Source: Halomonas sp. H10-9-1
GTDB taxonomy: Bacteria; Pseudomonadota; Gammaproteobacteria; Pseudomonadales; Halomonadaceae
NCBI RefSeq assembly: GCF_040147005.1
Contig: NZ_JAMSHO010000001.1
Location: 2,294,001-2,358,000 of the forward strand
Direction of reading: 5' to 3'
DNA length: 64,000 bases
Position 1 is the stretch's first letter; each line of letters begins with the position of its first letter. A program made the translations under genes and the position numbers. The notes beneath the pieces were generated by a model that had not been told where the DNA came from, did no database searches, and worked only from the letters and a program-made list of their open reading frames with translations. Below, piece after piece: positions 42,763 through 50,345 of the stretch.

Positions 42763-43644
42763 TCAACCGGTGACTCGGGCCTGCTCGATAAACGCCGCGC
42801 AGCGCTGCTGGGCAGGCCGCTCGGCCAGTCCCGCCCAGTAGGCCTCGAACTCGGGGCGCCGCGGCAGGGTGCCGAACTGCATACCCCAGCCGATGTGCGA
42901 GCCGACGTAGACATCGGCCGCGCTGAAGGCATCGCCGGCAATGCAGGACCTTCCCGCCACGGCGCCGGCCAGGACTTCCACCAGCGTCCAGTAGTCGCCG
43001 CAGCCCAGCCGCATCTTCTGCTCCGCCGTGGGCTGCACACCCAGGTCATTGAGGGCAATAGCGCTCTCCAGCGGCCCGGCCGCGAAGAACAGCCAGCGAT
43101 AGTAATCGCCTCTGGCGGCCGGTGGTGGCGCCAGCCTCGCCTCGGGGAAGGCATCGGCCAGGTAGGCGCAGATCGCCGCGGACTCGGTCACCACGGTGTC
43201 GCCGTGACGGATGGCGGGCACCTTGCCCAGGGGGTTGATGGCGAGGTACTCCGGCGACTTCATGGCGGCGCCGTACTCAAGCGTCACCGTGCGGTAGTTG
43301 ACGCCGAGTTCCTCGAGCATCCAGTGGACGATGCCACCTCGCGACAGCGGGTTGGTGTAGAACACCAGCTCCGCGGGCGCCGTCTCGGCCGAGCCTCTCT
43401 CGGCTTTCCCGGGCGCACCGGGCTCCGCCAGCGCCGGCGGCGGCAGCGTCACCTCGGGCGGCAGCACATAGCCCTCGCCGGGCGTGTTGACCACCTCGAC
43501 GCCCACCGCGCGCAGCACGGCGACCTCCTGGTAGAGGGTGCGCAGCGAGACGCCCAGGGCCTCGGCAAGTTCAGGGCCCGGCATGGGCTCACGGCGATGG
43601 CGCAGGAGGCGGATCAGCTCCTGCAGGCGGGTGGTTCGTGACAT
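42763..43644 (-). CDS. HTH domain fused to a glutathione S-transferase
   Basis: The 293-residue product joins a DeoR/HTH_11-type winged helix (about 1-62: RLQELIRLLRHRREPMPGPELAEALGVSLRTLYQEVAVLRAVGVEV) to a complete glutathione S-transferase. They are linked by a proline-rich stretch. The GST N-domain has FYTNPLSRGGIVHWMLEELGVNYRTV, NPLGKVPAIRHGDTVVTESAAICAYLAD, and the C-domain follows to residue 290. The frame is continuous with no sign of assembly error in the linker. I chose the ATG at 43644 with AGAGGA 7 nt upstream. A GST serving as sensor for a DNA-binding domain is plausible but unproven. Confidence 0.88.
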   Translation of the reverse strand: MSRTTRLQELIRLLRHRREPMPGPELAEALGVSLRTLYQEVAVLRAVGVEVVNTPGEGYVLPPEVTLPPPALAEPGAPGKAERGSAETAPAELVFYTNPLSRGGIVHWMLEELGVNYRTVTLEYGAAMKSPEYLAINPLGKVPAIRHGDTVVTESAAICAYLADAFPEARLAPPPAARGDYYRWLFFAAGPLESAIALNDLGVQPTAEQKMRLGCGDYWTLVEVLAGAVAGRSCIAGDAFSAADVYVGSHIGWGMQFGTLPRRPEFEAYWAGLAERPAQQRCAAFIEQARVTG

Positions 43645-43728
43645 GGGCGATTCCTCTTGGGGGTGGTGGTGCAATCGCCACCGCGACGGGACGTGGAGGC
43701 AATCATCATGCCCCCAAATTGGGTCGAC

Positions 43729-44694
43729 TTACAGCCCCTGGGCGCCACGACGCAGCCAGTCATGCACGAACACCAGTTTGCGCCGTGCGGCATCCGAGAG
43801 AACGAAGGGGTAGAGATCGGAGAGCCCCATGGAGCGATTGACGTGGTTGACGCCTGCCACCAGGCTGGCGGCGACTCGGATCAGGCGCTCGGCGTCGGGC
43901 TCCATGTAGGGGTCCCAGTGGGGGCTCGGCAGCTCCGGCGAGGAGAGCCCCGCCGCCACGAAACTGTCGGTGATATCGGTGAGATGAAGCAGGTGGGCGG
44001 CGGTCTCGGCCCAGTCCTCATGGGGGTGCGCGGAGGCATAGGCGGTGAGGAAGCTCGACTGCCAGCCGGGCGGCGGACCGTCGTGGAAGTACTGCTGGAG
44101 CGCACTGGGGTAGTCCACTCGCTCGTCGCCGAACATGTTGCGGAAGGCATCCAGGAAGTCATCCCGCAGGCTGAGCCGCCACCACAGCATATGCGAGATC
44201 TCGTGGCGCATATGGCCGATCATGGTGCGGTAGGGCTCTTCCAGGGCTTCCCGACGGGTGGTGCGCAGCACCGCATCCGCCTCGGCCACGCTGATGGTAA
44301 CCACGCCCCCGGCATGGCCCATGGCCACCGGGGTCGGCCCCTCGGCCAGCATATGAAATACCGGCGGCGCGCCGGGGTCCTCGGGGCGAAACCAGTGCCA
44401 GCGTCCCAGGTTGTCGAGCACCCAGCGCTTGGCGGCCTCGGTCTGCGCCCAGTTGGGCATGGCATCGGGAATGGAAGGGTCCGGCGCCAACGCGGTCATG
44501 GCACAGGAGCGGCAGAAGGCGCCCTGCTTCGGGGCGATCCAGTTACAGCCGATGACCTCGCGATTCACGCAGAACGGCGGCATGGGCAGAAACGCCCTGG
44601 CCTGAGGGTCATAGGCGACGGGAGTGCCGTCGGCGGTGGCGAGGTTATCGAACCAGAGGGACCCGGCACCGACCGGGTTGGCAAAGACACGCAT
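43729..44694 (-). CDS. Putative zinc-binding metallopeptidase
   Basis: The 321-residue product fits the putative zinc-binding metallopeptidase family with an N-terminal zinc ribbon. Cysteines in PFCVNREVIGCNW and AFCRSCAM make the ribbon (about residues 40-70). The peptidase motif HEISH lies in GHMRHEISHMLWWRL, with further ligands likely in DWAETAAHLLHL. WFDNLATADG and the C-terminal VNHVNRSMGLSDLYPFVLSD are typical of the family. Function in the cell is unknown. Confidence 0.85.
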   Translation of the reverse strand: MRVFANPVGAGSLWFDNLATADGTPVAYDPQARAFLPMPPFCVNREVIGCNWIAPKQGAFCRSCAMTALAPDPSIPDAMPNWAQTEAAKRWVLDNLGRWHWFRPEDPGAPPVFHMLAEGPTPVAMGHAGGVVTISVAEADAVLRTTRREALEEPYRTMIGHMRHEISHMLWWRLSLRDDFLDAFRNMFGDERVDYPSALQQYFHDGPPPGWQSSFLTAYASAHPHEDWAETAAHLLHLTDITDSFVAAGLSSPELPSPHWDPYMEPDAERLIRVAASLVAGVNHVNRSMGLSDLYPFVLSDAARRKLVFVHDWLRRGAQGL

Positions 44695-44811
44695 GAGGCA
44701 GTCACTCCGCTGTTACCGCAAGGCAGATGGCCCGACGCTCTACCCCGCATCGTCCTCCTTACGCGGCCGCCGATCAAACTCCCTCCGTTAACGTCCTGTC
44801 CAATGCGCGGA

Positions 44812-44838
44812 AGGCGGCGAGGGAAGCCCCCGCCGCCT
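44812..44838. terminator. Terminator-like hairpin after the acyl-CoA dehydrogenase gene
   Basis: AGGCGGCG-A-GGG / CCC-C-CGCCGCCT with a 3-nt loop, some 40 bp beyond the dehydrogenase stop codon. No clear T-run. Confidence 0.55.
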
Positions 44839-44875
44839 GTCGTTCGTCGCTATGAACGCAAGCTCATAACTCGAC

Positions 44876-46687
44876 TCAGATTTCAAACCCCAGGCCGAAG
44901 TCCTCGGCGCTGATCGCCATCAGTGGCTCGGCGCCGGCCTCGATGGCTCCCTTGTGGGCGCGGGTGCGCGGCACCAAGCGCTGGTAGAAGAAGCGCGCGG
45001 TATCGAGCTTGGCACGGTAGAAGGCGGCCTCCTCGGTGCCTTCGGCCAGCGCCGCCCGGGCCTGCTTTGCCGCGCGAGCGAACAGATAAGCCAGGGTCAC
45101 GTAGCCGGCGTACATCAGGTAGTCGACGCTGGCCGCGCCAACCTCCTCGCGGTCGGTCATCGCCTTCATGCCGATGGCCATGGTCATCTCGCCCCACTCG
45201 GCGTTGAGCTTGGCCAGCGGCCGCACGAACTCGGCCAGCTCGCTGTTGCCCTCCTCGGCCTGGCAGAACTTGTGGATCTCCTTGGTGAACACCTTGAGGC
45301 TCTCGCCCTGGCTCATCAGCACCTTGCGACCCAGCAGGTCGAGGGCCTGGATGCCAGTGGTGCCCTCGTAGAGGCGGGTGATGCGCGCATCGCGTACCAG
45401 CTGCTCCATGCCCCACTCCTGGATGAAGCCGTGGCCGCCGAACACCTGAACGCCCTCGTTGGTGGCCTCGAATCCCGCCTCGGTAAGGAACGCCTTGACG
45501 ATCGGAGTCAGCAGGCCCAGCAGGGTCTCGGCGCGCTCCTTCTCGGCAGCATCCGTGCCGTGCTCGACGATATCGATCATCTGCGCGGTGTAGAGCACCA
45601 GCATCCGGCCACCCTCGGCAAAGGCCTTCTGGGTCAGCAGCATGCGGCGCACGTCCGGGTGGACGATGATCGGGTCGGCGGCCTTCTCCGGCGCCTTGGG
45701 GCCGGAGAGCGCGCGCATCTGCAGACGGTCGCGTGCATACGCCAGGGCGTTCTGGAAGCTCGCCTCGGTGAGGCCCAGACCCTGGATGCCGACGCCGATG
45801 CGCGCGGCGTTCATCATGGTGAACATGCAGGCCAGGCCCTTGTTGGGCGCGCCCACCAGGAAGCCTTTCGCCGCATCGAAGTTCATTACGCAGGTGGCGT
45901 TGCCGTGGATGCCCATCTTGTGCTCCAGCGACCCGCACACCACGCCGTTGCGCTCGCCCGGCTCGCCCGCCGCATCGGGAAGATATTTGGGCACCACAAA
46001 CAGCGAGATGCCCTTGGAGCCCTCGGGGGCATCGGGCAGCTTGGCCAGCACCAGGTGGACGATGTTCTCGGCCAGGTCGTGCTCGCCGGCGGAGATGAAT
46101 ATCTTGGTACCGGTGATCGCATGGCTGCCGTCGTCATTCGGCACGGCACGGGTCTTGATCAGGCCGAGATCGGTACCGCAGTGGGGCTCGGTCAGGCACA
46201 TGGTGCCGGTCCAGGTGCCCTCGACCAGCTTGGTCAGGTAGATGGCCTGCTGCTCGTCGGTGCCATGGTGGCGCAGGGCGTCGGCGGCGCCGTGGGAGAG
46301 TCCCGGATACATGCCCCACGCCAGGTTGGTGGAGCAGACCATCTCGTTGAGCACCATGGCAAGCGAGTGCGGCAGGCCCTGCCCGCCATGCTCGGGGTCG
46401 GCGGCCAGGCTCGGCCAGCCCCCCTCCACGTACTGGGCGTAGGCCTCCTTGAAGCCCTTCGGCGCCTTCACCTCACCGCCCTCCAGCAAGCAGCCCTCGC
46501 GATCGCCGCTCTGGTTCAACGGCAACAGCACCTCCCGGGCGAAGCGCGCGCCCTCCTCCAGGATGGCGCCCACCACGTCGGGGCTCGCCTCCTCGCCACC
46601 GGGCAGGCTGGCGTAATGGGCCGGATAGTCCAGCAACTCGTCCATGACGAAGCGAATATCGCGCAGGGGGGCCTGATAATCGGGCAT
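44876..46687 (-). CDS. Acyl-CoA dehydrogenase with C-terminal extension
   Basis: The 603-residue flavoprotein oxidises an acyl-CoA to the enoyl-CoA. The N-terminus MPDYQAPLRDIRFVMDELLDY, the FAD/substrate segment MCLTEPHCGTDLGLIKTRA and GTKIFISAGEHDLAENIVHLVLAK, the catalytic region YEGTTGIQALDLLGRK, and a C-terminal extension mark the long AcdC-type subfamily. That subfamily includes DmdC (3-methylthiopropanoyl-CoA dehydrogenase) and several medium or long-chain enzymes. Substrate is therefore open. I chose the ATG at 46687 with GGAGAG 5 nt before it. A PsrA-like box lies 75-95 bp upstream, pointing to fatty-acid control. Confidence 0.9.
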   Translation of the reverse strand: MPDYQAPLRDIRFVMDELLDYPAHYASLPGGEEASPDVVGAILEEGARFAREVLLPLNQSGDREGCLLEGGEVKAPKGFKEAYAQYVEGGWPSLAADPEHGGQGLPHSLAMVLNEMVCSTNLAWGMYPGLSHGAADALRHHGTDEQQAIYLTKLVEGTWTGTMCLTEPHCGTDLGLIKTRAVPNDDGSHAITGTKIFISAGEHDLAENIVHLVLAKLPDAPEGSKGISLFVVPKYLPDAAGEPGERNGVVCGSLEHKMGIHGNATCVMNFDAAKGFLVGAPNKGLACMFTMMNAARIGVGIQGLGLTEASFQNALAYARDRLQMRALSGPKAPEKAADPIIVHPDVRRMLLTQKAFAEGGRMLVLYTAQMIDIVEHGTDAAEKERAETLLGLLTPIVKAFLTEAGFEATNEGVQVFGGHGFIQEWGMEQLVRDARITRLYEGTTGIQALDLLGRKVLMSQGESLKVFTKEIHKFCQAEEGNSELAEFVRPLAKLNAEWGEMTMAIGMKAMTDREEVGAASVDYLMYAGYVTLAYLFARAAKQARAALAEGTEEAAFYRAKLDTARFFYQRLVPRTRAHKGAIEAGAEPLMAISAEDFGLGFEI

Positions 46688-46761
46688 CTCAACTCTCCAA
46701 TTCCACACCTGGCCACGAGAAGTGTCGCCAGCAGTCAGTCACGAAAAGTGGCGGCGGCCAC

Positions 46762-46781
46762 TTTCAAACATGCGTTTGAAA
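46762..46781 (-). promoter_or_regulatory. PsrA-like operator
   Basis: TTTCAAAC-ATGC-GTTTGAAA, a palindrome with 8-bp arms, matches the (C/G)AAAC-N2-4-GTTT(G/C) consensus of the fatty-acid regulator PsrA. A degenerate second copy, TCAAGC-GTTC-GTTTAA, lies at about 46803-46818. Both are in the promoter of the acyl-CoA dehydrogenase gene. Confidence 0.7.
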
Positions 46782-46870
46782 TTACGCGTGCGAGAATGGG
46801 GAGTCAAGCGTTCGTTTAAATTCCAGCCTCAAGCGACAAGGCGCAAGGGATACCACCCATGAGCAAGATG

Positions 46871-46911
46871 AAAAAAGGAGCAAGCCAAGGGGTTTCCTTG
46901 AAGCTTGCTCC
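46871..46911 (-). terminator. Intrinsic terminator of the SDR gene
   Basis: On the minus strand GGAGCAAGC and GCTTGCTCC enclose an inner CAAGG/CCTTG helix and are followed by six Ts. The arms contain the same GGAGCAA word that is repeated nine times at 2861. Confidence 0.9.
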
Positions 46912-46937
46912 TTGAGGCTTGCAGCTTGCCGAAGGCC

Positions 46938-47705
46938 TTACTGCATGCGAATCCCGCCGTCCAGGCGGATCACCTCGCCGTTGAGCATGGTATTGGTGAT
47001 GATCTGCTCGGCCAGGCGGGCAAACTCGGCGGGCTTGCCGAGCCGCTTGGGGAAAGGGACCGCAGCGGCCAGGGTCTGGGCGGCCTCGTCGGGGATCTCG
47101 CTCATCATCGGCGTCTCGAAGACGCCGGGAGCGATGGCCATCACCCGCACCCCGTGGCGCGAGAGCTCCCGGGCCGCCGGCAGGCTCATGCCCACCACCC
47201 CGGCCTTGGAAGCGCTGTAGGCGCACTGCCCCACCTGGCCGTCCATGGCGGCAATGGAGGCGGTGTTGATGATCACCCCACGCTCGCCGTCCTCGCCCGG
47301 GGCGTTCTTCGCCATGGCCGCCGCGGCCAGGCGCATCACATTGAAGGTGCCCACGAGGTTGATGTTGATGGTGCGCATGTAGGCGTCGAGGTCGGCGGGA
47401 TTGCCCTCGCGGTCGACCAGCTTGGCCACACCAACGACGCCGGCGCAGTGCACCACCCCGGCAAGACCTCGCTCACCGCCGAGTTCGACGGCGGCATCCA
47501 CCGCGGCCTGGATGTCGTCACCGGAGGTGACGTCGCCACGCACCGCCCGGGCGGCGTCGCCCAGGCGCTCGGCATGGGCCTGAACGGCGTCGCTGAGGTC
47601 GCAGAGCACCACGCGGCCACCGGCGGCGACCAGTCGCTCGGCGGTGGCCGCCCCCAGTCCGGAGGCGGCGCCGGTGATCAGGAAGGTATTGTCCTTGACG
47701 TGCAT
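46938..47705 (-). CDS. SDR-family 3-hydroxyacyl-CoA dehydrogenase
   Basis: The 255-residue short-chain dehydrogenase has the NAD motif [13 protein letters not shown] (residues 11-23), CDLSD for cofactor choice, HCAGVVG, the catalytic YSASK with Ser in [14 protein letters not shown], and PGVFETPMM. The sequence resembles type-2 3-hydroxyacyl-CoA dehydrogenases (HSD17B10-like). It would oxidise the hydroxyacyl-CoA formed after the dehydrogenase and hydratase steps. It lies below the acyl-CoA ligase gene on the same strand, with 84 bp between them. Confidence 0.9.
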   Translation of the reverse strand: MHVKDNTFLITGAASGLGAATAERLVAAGGRVVLCDLSDAVQAHAERLGDAARAVRGDVTSGDDIQAAVDAAVELGGERGLAGVVHCAGVVGVAKLVDREGNPADLDAYMRTININLVGTFNVMRLAAAAMAKNAPGEDGERGVIINTASIAAMDGQVGQCAYSASKAGVVGMSLPAARELSRHGVRVMAIAPGVFETPMMSEIPDEAAQTLAAAVPFPKRLGKPAEFARLAEQIITNTMLNGEVIRLDGGIRMQ

Positions 47706-47789
47706 ATATCGGGTTCCTGGAAGTGAAAGGCAACAATTGGAGATCGCGCGAGGCTGTTCCGGGCCTCTCGCTTCAGAGACTGGCGGTTG

Positions 47790-49463
47790 TCATTGCGCAG
47801 CGCCCATCGCGGCCTTGTCCACGGCGTCGGCACGCAGCTTGAAGCGCTGGATCTTGCCGCTCGGGGTCTTGGGCAGTTCCTCGACGAATTCGATCACCCG
47901 CGGGAAGGCGTGGGTGGAGAGCCGCTCACGGACCTGCTTGCGGATCGCCTCGGCCAATTCATCGCTGGCCTCGAAGCCCTCGCGCAGCACCACGTAGGAC
48001 TTGATGATCTCGCCGCGGACCTCGTCAGGCTGGCCCACCGCGGCAGATTCGGCCACCGCCGGGTGGGTCATCACGCTGTTCTCCACGTCGGTGGGGCCGA
48101 CGCGATAGCCGGCGGTGGTAATGATGTCGTCGTCGCGGCCGGCGAACTGGAAGGTGCCGTCCTCGTTGCGAATCACCACATCGCCGGTCAGGTAGTAACC
48201 CTTGGCGAAGGGGTGCTTCTCCTGCCAGGTGTAGCCGGGGAAGAAGAAGGCCGGGGAGTTCTCGATGTCCACCGCCAGCACGCCCGGCTCGCCGGCGGGC
48301 AGCTCGTGATACTCGGCGTCAAGAATCGCCAGTCGGTAGCCCGGCATCGGCACGCCCATGCCGCCGACGTGCTTGGGGTGGGCCAGCGCATGGTGGTTGT
48401 TGCAGGTCATGCCGGTCTCGGTCTGGCCATAATGGTCCATGACCGGGCAGCCCAGGGAGCGCTCCACCCAGGTAACCACTTCGCTGTTGAGCGGCTCGCC
48501 GGCGGAGCTTGCCGTGCGCAGCTCGAGAGCCTGGTGGGCGTCGTCGAACAGGCCGGAGGCCTTCATCAGCCGATAGGCGGTGGGGGCGGCGGCGAAGTTG
48601 GTGATGCGGTGGCGCTGCATGAAGGCGAGCGCCCCCTCCGCGGTGAAGCCCGCCTCGCAGAAGTGGGTGGTCCCCCCCAGCAGCAGGGGCCCTGTGATGG
48701 CGTAGTAGAGGCCGTAGGCCCAGCCCGGGTCGGCCATGTTCCAGAAGCGGTCGCTGTCGCGCAGGTCGACCGCCAGCTCCATGTAGAGGGCGAAGGCCGG
48801 CATGGCGGAGAGCGGCACCGCCACCCCCTTGGGCTTGCCCACGGTGCCGGAGGTGAACATCTGCAGGAAGGGGGCCTCGCGGGGCAGGCGCGGCGGCGTG
48901 GCCTCGAGGGGCGCGTGGGCCAGCGCCTCGGCCCAGTCCCGGTCGTCGGCATGCTTGGCGTCGGGGCCACCCACGGCGAGTACCGGCGGGCACTGGGTCA
49001 GGCCGTCGAACTTGAAGCGATTGGCGTGATCGGTGATCACCATCTTGGTGTCGGCGCGGCCCAGGCGATATTCCACGGCATCCGGACCGAAGGCGGTGAA
49101 CAGCGGCTGATAGACGGCGCCGATGCGCCAGGTCGCGAGGATGGCGACGAGCAATTGCGGCGAGCGCGGCAGCATGCAGGCGATGCGGTCGCCCACGCCC
49201 AGGCCGTGCTCGACCAGCCAGCCGGCGAGTCTCGCACTCGCGGCCTCGAGCTCGGCGTAGGTCAGGGTATTGACGTTGCCCTGGGCATCCTCCTGGACCA
49301 GCGCCAGCACCTCGCCCCGTCCCGCGCGCAGGTGGCGCCCGCAGCAGGATTCGAAGGCGTTGGCGCGGCCGTCCCGATGGTCGTCAAGGCGCGCGATGAC
49401 CTCATCAATGGAGAAACGCTCCAGATGGTCACGATAATCGGACACGTGGTCTTGGGTGCTCAT
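47790..49463 (-). CDS. AMP-forming acyl-CoA ligase
   Basis: The 557-residue ANL-family ligase activates a carboxylic acid as acyl-AMP and transfers it to CoA. Motifs are FTSGTVGKPKGVAVP (P-loop, with GTV in place of the common GTT), GQTETGMTC, YYLTGDVVIRNEDGTFQFAGRDDDIITTAGYRVGPTDVE, and the catalytic Lys in LPKTPSGKIQR. Overall it resembles medium-chain acyl-CoA synthetases and acetyl-CoA synthetase-like enzymes. The true acid is unknown. A TetR-type operator (49521-49538) lies 60 bp upstream of its start. Confidence 0.9.
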   Translation of the reverse strand: MSTQDHVSDYRDHLERFSIDEVIARLDDHRDGRANAFESCCGRHLRAGRGEVLALVQEDAQGNVNTLTYAELEAASARLAGWLVEHGLGVGDRIACMLPRSPQLLVAILATWRIGAVYQPLFTAFGPDAVEYRLGRADTKMVITDHANRFKFDGLTQCPPVLAVGGPDAKHADDRDWAEALAHAPLEATPPRLPREAPFLQMFTSGTVGKPKGVAVPLSAMPAFALYMELAVDLRDSDRFWNMADPGWAYGLYYAITGPLLLGGTTHFCEAGFTAEGALAFMQRHRITNFAAAPTAYRLMKASGLFDDAHQALELRTASSAGEPLNSEVVTWVERSLGCPVMDHYGQTETGMTCNNHHALAHPKHVGGMGVPMPGYRLAILDAEYHELPAGEPGVLAVDIENSPAFFFPGYTWQEKHPFAKGYYLTGDVVIRNEDGTFQFAGRDDDIITTAGYRVGPTDVENSVMTHPAVAESAAVGQPDEVRGEIIKSYVVLREGFEASDELAEAIRKQVRERLSTHAFPRVIEFVEELPKTPSGKIQRFKLRADAVDKAAMGAAQ

Positions 49464-49505
49464 GGGCCGTCCTCTTGGAAGGTTTGTGGTTGTTAGGAAT
49501 TACAG

Positions 49506-49523
49506 TTAACGTAAGCGTAAACC
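49506..49523 (-). promoter_or_regulatory. Possible LiuR-like box
   Basis: TTAACGTAAGCGTAAA and its weak dyad (TTTACG / CGTTAA on the other strand) resemble the TTTACGT-type boxes I recall for MerR-family LiuR regulators of branched-chain acid catabolism. It lies between the ligase start and the TetR-type operator. Weak evidence. Confidence 0.3.
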
Positions 49524-49538
49524 TAGCAAGCGCTAGGT
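49521..49538 (-). promoter_or_regulatory. TetR-type operator, copy 1
   Basis: ACCTAGC-AAGC-GCTAGGT, a perfect 7-bp inverted repeat in the ligase promoter. A further half site ACCTAGCG starts at 49542. A close relative lies at 50208-50224 in the TetR/thiolase intergenic region. Confidence 0.72.
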
Positions 49539-49612
49539 CCAACCTAGCGAGTCGGACCGCATAGGGCAAGGGCAGAGCACAGGAGAAACGACTAGACGTT
49601 GGTCGACGGCGT

Positions 49613-50203
49613 TCAGCCGGCCGAGGCGGAGCGGGTGATCATGGCGACCAGTTCATCGGCCAGTTCATCGGGTGTACGCGGGCCTTGTGGGTCGTACCAG
49701 CGCACCGTCCAGTTCAACGCGCCCATCACGAAGCGCGAGACCAGGAAGCGGTCGCCATGGACCAGCCCTTCGGCCAGGGCCTCGTCGATCACCTGCTCCC
49801 AGAGCCCCTCGTAGGCGTCGCGCAAGTGGCTCAGGTGGGCACGCGCCTCGGGATCCAGGCGACGCCACTCGTAGAGGGCGACCACATGGGCGTTGCGATC
49901 GGTGAGCAGAGTCTCCAGGTGAGCGCGGGCCATGGCATGTAACCGTGCCGAGGCGCTGCTGTCACAGCGAGCGAGAGCCTCCCGGGCGATGACCAGGGCA
50001 TTCTCGGTGCCCTCCTCGATCACCGCGGCCAGGATCTCCTGCTTGTCGCGGAAGTGGTGGAAGAGGCTGCCAGACTTGATGCCCATCTCCTGGGCCAGCA
50101 TGCGCACCGTGGTGCGATCGAAGCCCGCCTGGACGAACAACTGGGCGGCCAGGCGGGTCAACTCCTTGCGGCGTGGGGATGCATTCATTACATTCATCGA
50201 CAT
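49613..50203 (-). CDS. TetR-family transcriptional regulator
   Basis: The 196-residue product has an N-terminal TetR helix-turn-helix (RKELTRLAAQLFVQAGFDRTTVRMLAQEMGIKSGSLFHHFRDKQEIL) and a helical ligand-binding domain. It probably represses the neighbouring beta-oxidation genes, since its own promoter and that of the acyl-CoA ligase carry the same CTAGCGCTTGC-type palindrome. The ligand is likely an acyl-CoA. The frame is open to 50242; I chose the ATG at 50203 because earlier codons would run through the operator. Other ATGs follow at 50197 and 50188. Confidence 0.9.
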   Translation of the reverse strand: MSMNVMNASPRRKELTRLAAQLFVQAGFDRTTVRMLAQEMGIKSGSLFHHFRDKQEILAAVIEEGTENALVIAREALARCDSSASARLHAMARAHLETLLTDRNAHVVALYEWRRLDPEARAHLSHLRDAYEGLWEQVIDEALAEGLVHGDRFLVSRFVMGALNWTVRWYDPQGPRTPDELADELVAMITRSASAG

Positions 50204-50207
50204 TTGC

Positions 50208-50224
50208 ACTAGCGCTTGCTTGGT
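50208..50224. promoter_or_regulatory. TetR-type operator, copy 2
   Basis: ACTAGCGCTTGCTTGGT matches the operator before the ligase gene (reverse complement ACCTAGCGCTTGCTAGGT) at all but two positions. It lies just upstream of the TetR gene and 120 bp before the divergent thiolase gene, so it could serve both. Confidence 0.68.
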
Positions 50225-50345
50225 TGACCCTGAGAAGACCACAGCCCCGCCGATGGGTCAACGCAACGTCGGACCAACAACCATCTCGGCTGACAAGCAC
50301 AACGCGGCTCCAGCGAGAGCCGCATGCCACACTAGGAGAAGCACC

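Noticed and set aside
44954..46819. A 621-codon plus-strand frame opposite the acyl-CoA dehydrogenase gene
   Set aside because: High-GC shadow frame; the opposite strand has full catalytic motifs and a ribosome site.
44876..49463. A complete DMSP demethylation cluster (dmdBCD)
   Set aside because: The dehydrogenase resembles DmdC only at family level. No dmdA or dmdD is present, and the PsrA-like box points to general fatty-acid oxidation.
47787..49496. A 569-codon plus-strand frame opposite the acyl-CoA ligase gene
   Set aside because: Shadow frame with repetitive Gly/His/Val composition.
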